Assembly (NCBI GenBank): GCA_019894815.1
Contig: JAGXNU010000022.1
Location: forward strand, 1-16,833
Reading direction: 5' to 3'
From: Promethearchaeota archaeon
Lineage (GTDB): Archaea; Asgardarchaeota; Lokiarchaeia; Sigyniarchaeales; SOKP01
DNA length: 16,833 nt
Part shown: piece by piece, positions 1-6,979 of the stretch
How the letters are laid out: every line of letters starts with the position of its first letter
Numbering within the stretch: position 1 is the first letter of the stretch
The notes under the pieces: generated by a model
What the model was told of the DNA's origin: nothing
The model's database searches: none
Seen by the model: only the letters and a program-made list of their open reading frames with translations
Position numbers and translations under genes: made by a program

Positions 1-1
1 A

Positions 2-163
2 ATTGATTCAATCTATAGACAATTCTTAGAATATTTGTATTCAAATGAAGAAATTAATATTAGATCCTTGTTAAGGTTGAGAGATAGCATAGTATTATTG
101 GAACAACTAGCAGACCGAATACATGATATAGCGGATCTCATTCGTGTAATTAATTTTTCCTAA
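2..163 (+). CDS. PhoU-like (DUF47) protein, C-terminal fragment
   Basis: This is the 3' end of a gene that begins before the window. Reading from base 2 gives 53 codons and a TAA stop at 161-163. The fragment is helical, and its last 30 residues have the pattern LLRLRDSIVLLEQLADRIHD followed by IADLIRVI. That resembles the closing helix of PhoU-like DUF47 proteins, where a 'xxEDISDraEdaADxIr' pattern carries acidic metal-binding residues. DUF47 proteins usually sit beside phosphate transporters and are thought to regulate them. No transporter is visible here because the window starts inside the gene. The call rests on a short C-terminal pattern, so it is moderate to weak. Confidence 0.5.
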   Translation: MDSIYRQFLEYLYSNEEINIRSLLRLRDSIVLLEQLADRIHDIADLIRVINFS

Positions 164-232
164 AAAATCTTGCTGAATCCAAGTATCAAACTATTTTTAG
201 TAAAATTTTTACGCAATTCATCCTTTATCATT

Positions 233-241
233 TTTATAATT
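233..241 (+). promoter_or_regulatory. Probable TATA box of the ATP synthase operon
   Basis: The AT-rich run TTTATAATT lies about 28 bases before ATG 267. An archaeal TATA box centred near 237 would place transcription start around 262-265, giving an almost leaderless atpK message. The surrounding sequence is also AT-rich, so this assignment is only suggestive. Confidence 0.35.
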
Positions 242-266
242 AATATAAGTGATAAGTGATAATTTA

Positions 267-629
267 ATGAATGGCAAGAAAAGATTTTATGCGCTAATAG
301 GATTATTGCAAATCGTATTGATATTTACAGTGTTTTTTTCAGTCGATGGTTTAGTTAGTTTTGTGTCAGCACAGACAACGAATTTTGATTATTACGATTC
401 GATGACAACTGTAGTTTTATCAATTTCTGCAGCTATCTCCGTGTCCGCTTCTGTATTAGGAAGTGCTTGGGCGATAAAAACTGTTGGAACTGCTGCTATC
501 TCTTCACTTTCGGAAAGAGAAGAATCATTCTTTAAGGCATTTTTAGTAGTTGCGTTAGCTGAAGCTTTAGCAGTCTACGGTTTGATAGTCGCAATCCTCA
601 TGTGGACTAAAATACCCAGTCCTGCGTAA
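267..629 (+). CDS. atpK: A-type ATP synthase subunit K (c-ring proteolipid)
   Basis: This protein forms the membrane rotor ring that carries protons or sodium ions. The product has 120 residues from ATG 267. An N-terminal hydrophobic segment (about 8-36, ending FVSA-QT) looks like a signal peptide, as in many archaeal K proteins. A two-helix hairpin follows (about 45-75 and 88-114). The second helix has the ion-carrying glutamate, E99, in ALAEALAVYG. An in-frame GTG at 249 would add six residues, but ATG 267 is preferred because a TATA-like box lies about 28 bases upstream. E99 is followed by alanine rather than Ser/Thr, and the first helix has no glutamine, so the usual sodium-ligand set is absent. 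That suggests proton coupling, which is an inference. The gene opens the operon and is separated from the next by 54 bases. Confidence 0.85.
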   Translation: MNGKKRFYALIGLLQIVLIFTVFFSVDGLVSFVSAQTTNFDYYDSMTTVVLSISAAISVSASVLGSAWAIKTVGTAAISSLSEREESFFKAFLVVALAEALAVYGLIVAILMWTKIPSPA

Positions 630-645
630 ATTTAATTTTTATTAT

Positions 646-669
646 AAGGAATTAAGGAATTAAGGAATT
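646..669 (+). repeat. Three perfect tandem copies of AAGGAATT
   Basis: The 8-base unit AAGGAATT is repeated exactly three times (646-653, 654-661, 662-669) in the atpK-atpC spacer, ending just before the GGTGAT site of atpC. Each copy carries an AAGGA core that resembles a Shine-Dalgarno site. This could be a ribosome standby site, an RNA-processing site, or chance simple-repeat growth. Confidence 0.6.
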
Positions 670-671
670 TT

Positions 672-677
672 GGTGAT
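672..677 (+). promoter_or_regulatory. Shine-Dalgarno site of atpC
   Basis: GGTGAT is complementary to the AUCACC part of the usual archaeal 16S 3' end. It lies six bases before ATG 684 and serves as the reference spacing for judging other starts in the window. Confidence 0.7.
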
Positions 678-683
678 TTTTTT

Positions 684-1751
684 ATGAGTGTAATAATACC
701 CTCTTACGCCTATACGTACGTAAAGATTGGTTTTTTAAATCAATTAATCATTGACGATGTTTCACTTGCTAAATTGAAAACATTTTCAGATATTCAAGGA
801 TTTATAGAATTCATTCGACCATATTATCCCGGAATTAATATTAAAAAATATACTATAATTGAAATTGAACAGTCATTATTTCATACTCTAATAAAACTTA
901 TAGGAAAGATCTTGTTTTATTCTCCAGAAAGCATGAGACGATTCTTGTCTGATTATCTCTTGAAATTTGAAATTGCTAACATTAAACAAGTGATTATGGG
1001 CGTGATTACAGGATTAAATATTAAAGACATAACAAAACGTATTAATTTCAGCGTTGAAGAATACCTCGAACATAAGGAATTTATGAGCAATTTACTTGAA
1101 AGAACCTCATTGGATGAAATACAATTATTTATGTCTAATACTCGATATAATAAAGCAATTCGAGAAGGTATTCTTTATTTTAATAATAATAGTGAGATAT
1201 TTGTAATGGAGGCGTTTTTAGACCAAGTTTATTATACTAACCTGCTTGAGCAAGAAAAATTCTATGATAAAAAAGAAAGAAAGATGGTCAGCTCATACAT
1301 TCACCAATTAATCGAAATCTATAATTTACGAATGATTTCAAGAGGAATCATAAATAATATCGATAAAGACCTGCTAAAACAATTCTTGGTTAAAGCCTAT
1401 TTCTTTTTAGATGAAGAAAAAATGAACATATTATTAAACCTTAATAGTATTGAGGATTTTTTTCTGCAAATTGAAAATTTTTTAAAAAAATCAACGAAAT
1501 TACAAGCATTACAAATCCCCATAATAATTAACAAAAGACACCTGATTTGGTCTCTTGGAGCAATCTATCAAAATTATTTTTTTAAAAGAAATAAACTAAA
1601 AATCGATGATATTGAAAATTCAACAATTTTTCGAATTTTAGAACTTATGATTAAAAAAGATAAAGAAATCAAATTCAATATCATGCCAAATATAATACGA
1701 ATCATTCACGATAAGTTCGAGAGGTTAGAGAAACAATATGGAAATCTTTAA
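684..1751 (+). CDS. atpC: A-type ATP synthase subunit C (V-ATPase d/AC39-like)
   Basis: Subunit C is the funnel-shaped connector that links the c-ring to the central stalk (D and F). The product has 355 residues, normal for the family, and is almost entirely helical. It opens with the pattern SYAYTYVKIGFLNQLIIDDV, which matches the tyrosine-rich N-terminus of archaeal C proteins. Later parts show the repeated three-fold helical arrangement of the AC39 family. The ATG at 684 has a well-placed GGTGAT site. The 3' end overlaps subunit H by 14 bases, so the two are probably translationally coupled. Sequence similarity in this family is low, so the call leans on operon position as well as on the N-terminal pattern. 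Confidence 0.85.
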   Translation: MSVIIPSYAYTYVKIGFLNQLIIDDVSLAKLKTFSDIQGFIEFIRPYYPGINIKKYTIIEIEQSLFHTLIKLIGKILFYSPESMRRFLSDYLLKFEIANIKQVIMGVITGLNIKDITKRINFSVEEYLEHKEFMSNLLERTSLDEIQLFMSNTRYNKAIREGILYFNNNSEIFVMEAFLDQVYYTNLLEQEKFYDKKERKMVSSYIHQLIEIYNLRMISRGIINNIDKDLLKQFLVKAYFFLDEEKMNILLNLNSIEDFFLQIENFLKKSTKLQALQIPIIINKRHLIWSLGAIYQNYFFKRNKLKIDDIENSTIFRILELMIKKDKEIKFNIMPNIIRIIHDKFERLEKQYGNL

Positions 1752-2055
1752 ATGGGCTAAAGATATAGAAAAAATATATATAGAATTAATAGAAAAAAGT
1801 AAAAAAGAAAATTTGGACGAAATTCAATCATTTAGAATTGAACAAGAGAAAATTTTGGGTGATTCATTTCAAAAAAGACAAAATCTTGTGAAAGATGTCT
1901 TACAAACTCTTTCTGACGATATTGAGAAAGAAATATCTTTATTTAAAGATAAAATCTCCACAAGTACAGATACTATAGTAAAAAATTATGAAGTAGCTAA
2001 ACCACACATTATTGAAAAAGTAATTCAACAATTAGGTCTTGATCTAAATGGTTGA
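1738..2055 (+). CDS. atpH: A-type ATP synthase subunit H (peripheral stalk)
   Basis: Subunit H pairs with subunit E to form the peripheral stalk, which holds the A3B3 head still against the rotor. The product has 105 residues and is one long charged helix with heptad-like spacing (about 5-85). It ends in a short hydrophobic segment, VIQQLGLDL, where H proteins typically contact the head. Length and composition fit the family (about 100-110 residues). The start lies inside the end of subunit C. The gene ends in a glycine codon plus TGA and overlaps subunit F by 8 bases. A short coiled coil alone would be unspecific, so the assignment depends on its place between C and F. Confidence 0.75.
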   Translation: MEIFKWAKDIEKIYIELIEKSKKENLDEIQSFRIEQEKILGDSFQKRQNLVKDVLQTLSDDIEKEISLFKDKISTSTDTIVKNYEVAKPHIIEKVIQQLGLDLNG

Positions 2056-2371
2056 GCAAAAAATATTTGTAATAGGAAATGAGGAAATTGTAATCTTTTT
2101 AGGGTTATTTGGTATTGAAGGTATTTCTATGGAAGACGATAGAGAATTTATGAAAATATTTGACTCTCTTACCCTTAATACTTCAATTGGCATGTTAATT
2201 ATTGCTCTTGACTTGTCGGAAGAAAATTCACGTTATTTGATTGATTTTAAAACCAGCAAACATTCTCCATTTATTTTGTATTTACCAGATCTTTTTAGAG
2301 AGGATGCCGATAGGGATGTATTATTTAAAGGATTATTTAAAACCATACATAAAATTACGAGACAGGGGTGA
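2048..2371 (+). CDS. atpF: A-type ATP synthase subunit F (central stalk)
   Basis: Subunit F is a small Rossmann-like protein that sits on rotor subunit D and modulates ATPase activity. The product has 107 residues and opens with KIFVIGNEEIVIFLGLFGI, the usual F pattern (KIAVIGDxDxVxGFRLAGI), although the Asp of GD is Asn here. The central strand GMLIIAL and the C-terminal ILYLPD pattern also fit the fold. The ATG at 2048 overlaps the end of subunit H by 8 bases. The last codons are GGG followed by TGA. These form most of the SD site for subunit E, which continues in the same reading frame directly after the stop. Confidence 0.85.
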   Translation: MVEQKIFVIGNEEIVIFLGLFGIEGISMEDDREFMKIFDSLTLNTSIGMLIIALDLSEENSRYLIDFKTSKHSPFILYLPDLFREDADRDVLFKGLFKTIHKITRQG

Positions 2372-2372
2372 T
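2365..2372 (+). promoter_or_regulatory. Shine-Dalgarno site of atpE, built on the atpF stop
   Basis: GGGGTGAT covers the last glycine codon and TGA stop of subunit F. Its final T is also the first base of the TTG at 2372, so TTG cannot be the start that this site serves. The next well-spaced in-frame codon is ATT at 2378, five bases downstream. Confidence 0.55.
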
Positions 2373-3103
2373 TGAGTATTTCTGAGCACAAGGAGTTAAA
2401 GGAACAATTCGGTAGTTTAGGATTAAATTTAATTAAAAAAGCTGAAATAGAAATAAAGGAAATGAATCAAACTACACTTTTTCAGAAATCTCAAATTAAA
2501 AAAAATCTCAAAAAAAGGAGCAATGAAAACGCTCTAAGGACAAAAACTCATTTTATTGAAACCAATAATCAATTGTTAAATAATGCATTAGCATCCACTT
2601 TATTGAAAATCAAACAGGACATTCTCGAATTAAAAAATAATCTCTTAATTGAATTACGTTTAGTTTTGCTAAAACGAATAGAATCAAATATCAATAACAA
2701 GTATGAGATGTATATTGGGTATTTAATAAATGACTTAAAAAAATTTGCTCATACGATTAAACATACCCGTGAAATCTCCATAGCTTTAAATAAGAGAGAT
2801 TACAAGTTTTTTTCTGAGAATTCTCGAAAAATACAAGACCTGTTCAAAACTCAAATTACTTTACAGATTGCCGACGATTCTTTCATAGGAGGGTTTAAAG
2901 CATATATAGAAAGTGAAAATATTTCTTATGATGTTACGATTGAAAATTATATTTTAAAACAATCCATATTAATTGAGAGTGCGTTTTCTGAGAAATTTTC
3001 TGAAAAGAGCATCACTGAATTGACTCAAAAACTTGAAAAATTCATAATTAATAAAAAAAAAAGCATTCAGGAGCATTTGAAAGAATATGACAGAATTGGA
3101 TGA
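2372..3103 (+). CDS. atpE: A-type ATP synthase subunit E (peripheral stalk)
   Basis: Subunit E is the partner of H in the peripheral stalk, and its C-terminal domain binds the top of the A3B3 head. The product has 243 residues, slightly longer than the usual 185-210. The first ~95 residues are a long charged helix. A globular C-terminal part (about 110-225) follows, with the pattern LQIADDSFIGGFKAYIESEN, which matches the 'D..iiGGvivxxxdg' pattern of E proteins. The conservative start is TTG 2372, immediately after the stop of F. SD spacing favours ATT 2378 instead, which would give Met-Ser-Glu-His. The end overlaps subunit A by 17 bases and terminates with Gly-TGA. Confidence 0.8.
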   Translation: MSISEHKELKEQFGSLGLNLIKKAEIEIKEMNQTTLFQKSQIKKNLKKRSNENALRTKTHFIETNNQLLNNALASTLLKIKQDILELKNNLLIELRLVLLKRIESNINNKYEMYIGYLINDLKKFAHTIKHTREISIALNKRDYKFFSENSRKIQDLFKTQITLQIADDSFIGGFKAYIESENISYDVTIENYILKQSILIESAFSEKFSEKSITELTQKLEKFIINKKKSIQEHLKEYDRIG

Positions 3104-4928
3104 GAAAATTCAAACGGGATTTATTTCTGCTATTAATGGAACTCTAATAGAGATAAAAGGATTAGAAAAGAGTGTTAAACTACATGAACTGATCAAAATC
3201 TCTTATCATAATATCCTTGGTGAAGTAATTCAAATATATTCTAATCATGTAGTGGCCCAATGTTATGAAAACACGAATAATTTGCACTTAAATGAGAGTG
3301 TGGTAAGCTTACAAGAAGCTTTATCAATGGAATTAGCTCCAGGATTATTATCAAATATTTTTGATGGTATTCAGAGACCATTAAAAGAGATTTATGAAGG
3401 AATTAAACATTCTGGTTTCTTACAACGTGGTATTGAAGTTCCTTCATTATCTAGAACAAAGAAATGGCATTTTAAGCCACAAAAAAAGGTAGGTGATAAA
3501 GTTTTTCCTGGAGACGTGATAGGTGAAGTTGAAGAAACCCCTTTAATCTCCCACAAGATAATGGTACCTCACCAGATTTCAGGAGAAGTTGTGAGTATTG
3601 TTAAAGAAGGGGAATATACAATTACTGATGAGATCTATCTCTTAAAAACTAAAGATAAAGAGGAAAGAATGACAATGCTTCAAAAATGGCCAGTGACAAA
3701 AAGCCGACCATTTAGAGCAAGAATAAAATCCCAAAAGCCATTATTGACAGGTTTAAGAGTTATAGATCTTCTCTTTCCAATCGCAAAAGGAGGAACTGTT
3801 GCTGTACCGGGTGGATTTGGCACTGGAAAAACGGTAATTCAACAGTCCATAGCCAAATGGTGTAATGCTGATATCATCATATTTATCGGTTGTGGTGAGA
3901 GAGGTAACGAAATAGCTGATGTTTTAAAAGAATTTGGGAACCTTATTGATCCTCAAAGCGGTAGACCCTTATTAGAACGAATTGTTTTAATTGCTAATAC
4001 ATCTAATATGCCTGTATCAGCTAGAGAAGCAAGCATTTTCTCAGGCGTAACGATCGCTGAATATTATAGAGATATGGGGTATGATGTGGCAGTGTTGGCA
4101 GATAGCACTTCACGATGGGCTGAATCTTTGAGAGAAATCTCTGGATTATTAGAAGAAATGCCCGCAGAAGAGGGGTATCCCGCATATCTTCCTTCAAAGT
4201 TATCAAAATTTTATGAACGTGCAGGAAGTGTAAAAACCATTGGTTTAACTGGAGTAGGGGAAGAAAAGATAGGGTCAATTTCAATAATAGGATCTGTAAG
4301 CCCTCCTTCAGGTGATTTTTCAGAGCCTGTAACGTCGACAACTAAACGTTTTGTTCAGGCTTTTTGGGCATTAGATGCAAGTTTAGCATATTCAAAGCAT
4401 TATCCTGCCATTAATTGGTTTGATTCTTATTCAAATTATCCTGAATATCTTTCTGATTGGTGGTTTGAAAGAGATATTGATTGGCAAGAGATTGATTATA
4501 ATTGGTATCAATGTAGAAGAGAAGTAAATGATATATTATCCAAAGAAAACGAATTACTTAACATCATTCAATTAATTGGGGAGGAAAACCTTCCTGAAAT
4601 GGAAAAACTGGATATTTTTATTGGTAAAATTATTCGAGAGAGTTTTTTAATTCAAAATGCATTTGATCCTATTGATGCATTTACCACTGTTGAAAAGCTT
4701 CTTTCTCAAATTAAATTAATATTATTATTACATAAGGAAAGTAAGGAATTAATACAACAAGGATTCATTATTGAGGATATAAAATCATTAGCCGTTATTA
4801 ATGAAATTATGAGACTCAATATATCCATCCCGAATCAAGAATTTTTAAAAATACTTAGCATCAAGAATCAACTAATAAGAGAAATTGAATCTTTAAAATT
4901 AATATCTGGAGTTCGAAAAAAAGTTTGA
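3087..4928 (+). CDS. atpA: A-type ATP synthase catalytic subunit A
   Basis: Subunit A carries the catalytic nucleotide site; three copies alternate with B in the head. The product has 613 residues, somewhat longer than the usual 578-595. Its parts in order are an N-terminal beta barrel, the A-specific bulge domain (about 110-190, with VGDKVFPGDVIGEV), the nucleotide-binding domain and a helical C-terminal domain. The P-loop is GGFGTGKT (242-249). The catalytic glutamate is E271 in GCGERGNE, and ADSTSRWAE starts at 338. The usual archaeal P-loop has proline at the second position, where this protein has G243. ATG 3087 is the conservative start, but its only SD-like site (AGGAG, 3069-3073) is 13 bases away. 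An in-frame ATT at 3108 has better spacing and gives a more typical N-terminus. The gene overlaps subunit B by 4 bases. Confidence 0.97.
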   Translation: MTELDEKIQTGFISAINGTLIEIKGLEKSVKLHELIKISYHNILGEVIQIYSNHVVAQCYENTNNLHLNESVVSLQEALSMELAPGLLSNIFDGIQRPLKEIYEGIKHSGFLQRGIEVPSLSRTKKWHFKPQKKVGDKVFPGDVIGEVEETPLISHKIMVPHQISGEVVSIVKEGEYTITDEIYLLKTKDKEERMTMLQKWPVTKSRPFRARIKSQKPLLTGLRVIDLLFPIAKGGTVAVPGGFGTGKTVIQQSIAKWCNADIIIFIGCGERGNEIADVLKEFGNLIDPQSGRPLLERIVLIANTSNMPVSAREASIFSGVTIAEYYRDMGYDVAVLADSTSRWAESLREISGLLEEMPAEEGYPAYLPSKLSKFYERAGSVKTIGLTGVGEEKIGSISIIGSVSPPSGDFSEPVTSTTKRFVQAFWALDASLAYSKHYPAINWFDSYSNYPEYLSDWWFERDIDWQEIDYNWYQCRREVNDILSKENELLNIIQLIGEENLPEMEKLDIFIGKIIRESFLIQNAFDPIDAFTTVEKLLSQIKLILLLHKESKELIQQGFIIEDIKSLAVINEIMRLNISIPNQEFLKILSIKNQLIREIESLKLISGVRKKV

Positions 4929-6313
4929 GTATCATATATAAAAAAATTCAACAAATTGTCGGCCCTCTTTTGTTCTTGAAAAACAATCACAATGTACAGT
5001 ACGGAGAAATTGTAAAAATACACACAATTGAAGCCGATGAAAAAATTGGACAAGTAATCAGAATGAATGAAGAGAGTATTATTATCGAAGTGTTTGAAAG
5101 CACTCAGGGGATATCTTCTGAAAATGCTCAAATTTTATTTACTGAAGACACATTTAAAATCAAAATTTCTGATACTGATATGTTTGGTCATACGTTCAAT
5201 TCTTTAGGGGTTCCAATTGATATTGAAACAAGAAATACTTTAGATTTAGATTTAGTATCTAATGTTGAAAAATATATTTATGGATCCCCAATTAATCCCT
5301 TTGCAAGAGAATATCCTTCAGATGTCATTCAAACGGGAGTTTCTGTTATTGATGGGTTATTTACTCTCATTCGTGGTCAAAAACTCCCTATTTTTAGTGG
5401 ACAAGGACTTCCTCATAATAAATTAGCTACACAAATCGTTTCTCAAGCTCGAGTATTAACAGGTGAACCTTTTTTAATAATTTTCTGTGGAATTGGAATT
5501 ATTGAGGATGAAGCTATAAGTTTTATTAATAGTTTCCAAAAAAGTGGAAATATTCAGAACATCATTTCTTTCATAAATTTCGCTTCTGATCCCATTATGG
5601 AAAGATTGATAATACCCCGCGTAGCGTTAACAACAGCAGAATACTTCGCTTTTGAAAAAGAAATGCACGTATTGGTAATTTTAATTGATATGACTAATTA
5701 TGCTGAAGCATTAAGAGAATTAAGCTCTGCTAAAGAAGAAATTCCAAGTAGAAAAGGATATCCTGGATATCTTTATTCAGATTTTGCATCTCTATTTGAG
5801 CGTACTGGTAAATTAAAAGGAAAAAAAGGGTCGATCACTCAAATACCGATTTTAACGATGCCAAATGATGATATTTCACATCCAATTCCGGACACAGCTG
5901 GTTATATAACTGAAGGACAACTTGTTTTAAGCAGGAGGTTGCATAAAATGGGCATCTATCCCCCATTTGAAGTATTATCTTCAATTTCACGTCTAATGAA
6001 AGATGCTATAGGGGAAGATACCACTAGAGAAGATCATGCTGATGTAAATTCTCAATTACTTTCATCTTATTCAAGTGCTCTTGAAACAAGAGATCTTCTT
6101 TCAATTGTAGGGGAAGATGGTTTGAATTTCGATCAAAAGAATATTTTGAAATTTGGAGATGCTTTTGAACAGGAATTTTTAAACCAAAAAATAGATGAAA
6201 ATCGAGATTTCTTGAAAACTCTCACTATTGCTTGGGACGTTCTTAGAATATTACCCCAAAACCAACTTTTCCGAATCCATCAAAAATATATGGATAAATA
6301 CTATATTGAATAG
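4925..6313 (+). CDS. atpB: A-type ATP synthase regulatory subunit B
   Basis: Subunit B forms the non-catalytic half of each nucleotide interface in the A3B3 head. The product has 462 residues, a normal length. It shows the B-type degenerate P-loop region (FSGQGLPHNKLATQI) and the patterns PSRKGYPGYLYSDFASLFER, KGSITQIPILTMPNDDISHP and GYITEGQ. R356 in SSISRLMKD is the arginine that reaches into the catalytic site of A. The start is uncertain. TTG 4925 overlaps the TGA of subunit A, and no ATG lies near the conserved start of the family, which begins around YKKIQQIVGPLL. ATC 4931 and ATA 4934 are alternatives, and no SD site is well placed. Translation probably depends on ribosomes finishing subunit A. 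Confidence 0.96.
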   Translation: MSIIYKKIQQIVGPLLFLKNNHNVQYGEIVKIHTIEADEKIGQVIRMNEESIIIEVFESTQGISSENAQILFTEDTFKIKISDTDMFGHTFNSLGVPIDIETRNTLDLDLVSNVEKYIYGSPINPFAREYPSDVIQTGVSVIDGLFTLIRGQKLPIFSGQGLPHNKLATQIVSQARVLTGEPFLIIFCGIGIIEDEAISFINSFQKSGNIQNIISFINFASDPIMERLIIPRVALTTAEYFAFEKEMHVLVILIDMTNYAEALRELSSAKEEIPSRKGYPGYLYSDFASLFERTGKLKGKKGSITQIPILTMPNDDISHPIPDTAGYITEGQLVLSRRLHKMGIYPPFEVLSSISRLMKDAIGEDTTREDHADVNSQLLSSYSSALETRDLLSIVGEDGLNFDQKNILKFGDAFEQEFLNQKIDENRDFLKTLTIAWDVLRILPQNQLFRIHQKYMDKYYIE

Positions 6314-6318
6314 GTGAT
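6313..6318 (+). promoter_or_regulatory. Shine-Dalgarno site of atpD, overlapping the atpB stop
   Basis: GGTGAT begins with the last base of the TAG stop of subunit B and lies three bases before ATG 6322. The short spacing recurs before subunit I. Confidence 0.65.
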
Positions 6319-6321
6319 TGT

Positions 6322-6975
6322 ATGAGTTTTAGAGCGATCAAACCCACAAAAACGAATTTGATGAATTTACAAAAGAGATTAAGATTTGCGATTAAAGGAG
6401 AAAAATTTTTAGAATTGAAAAGAGAACAATTGATGGATCAGATAAAACATCATTGGAGTGATTATAAGAAAAGTCAAGATACATTTTTTCACCTATATCG
6501 CGAATCATTGATTAAATTACACCAATCTTACAAAGAAATGGGAAAACGAGATTTGGTGTTAATTAGCGAAATGAGCCGTATTCAATATAAACCTGTGGTT
6601 AATATTCGACAAGTGAAAAAGCTTGGTATGACAATATCAGAAATCGATTTTAATTTAGACACCATTAATAAGCTTCCCGCTTATAATTTTGAGAATTCAA
6701 GCCATTTTCTTGATAATTTAATTCTTAAAGGGCGTGAATTTTTTGATGCTTTAATAAAATTTGCAGAACAAGAAGATATAATCATAAATTATGCATTAAA
6801 CTTCAAAAAAATAAATCGAAGGATAAATGGATTAAAAAATAATATCATACCTTCCTTGAAATTAGATATTAAATTAATTCGGGAGATGATAGAAGAAATC
6901 GACCGAGAAAACTTTGTAAGATTAAAAAAAACAAAAGATTTGATAAAAAAAAATAAAATCAAAATGGTTGGATGA
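6322..6975 (+). CDS. atpD: A-type ATP synthase subunit D (central rotor shaft)
   Basis: Subunit D is the coiled-coil shaft that turns inside the A3B3 head and conveys torque. The product has 217 residues, a normal length. The N-terminal helix carries the family signature PTKTNLMNLQKRLRFAIKG (8-26), and the C-terminal helix (about 155-212) is the long antiparallel partner. The middle region (about 80-135) is more variable, as in the family. The ATG at 6322 follows subunit B by eight bases, with GGTGAT in between. The gene ends Met-Val-Gly-TGA, and the GGA-TGA-T formed there acts as the likely SD site for subunit I. Confidence 0.93.
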   Translation: MSFRAIKPTKTNLMNLQKRLRFAIKGEKFLELKREQLMDQIKHHWSDYKKSQDTFFHLYRESLIKLHQSYKEMGKRDLVLISEMSRIQYKPVVNIRQVKKLGMTISEIDFNLDTINKLPAYNFENSSHFLDNLILKGREFFDALIKFAEQEDIIINYALNFKKINRRINGLKNNIIPSLKLDIKLIREMIEEIDRENFVRLKKTKDLIKKNKIKMVG

Positions 6976-6976
6976 T
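6970..6976 (+). promoter_or_regulatory. Shine-Dalgarno-like site of atpI, built on the atpD stop
   Basis: GGATGAT consists of the last glycine codon and TGA of subunit D plus one base. ATG 6980 follows three bases later. This supports ATG 6980 over the upstream TTG at 6968. Confidence 0.5.
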
Positions 6977-6979
6977 AAT

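Noticed and set aside
2369..2371. TGA between subunits F and E in one continuous frame, as readthrough or recoding
   Set aside because: F and E belong to different parts of the enzyme (rotor and stator), so a fusion would block rotation. The TGA fits as a normal stop that also forms the SD site.
4021..4341. Antisense open frame of 106 codons inside subunit A
   Set aside because: It lies opposite the best conserved part of a certain gene, is Leu/Ser-rich as expected of an antisense shadow, and has no SD site or recognisable domain.
4868..5131. Other shadow frames (also 7606-7824, 12881-13177, 14696-14899 and 15804-16034)
   Set aside because: All lie opposite well-supported genes, are short, and show no protein-like motifs or start signals.
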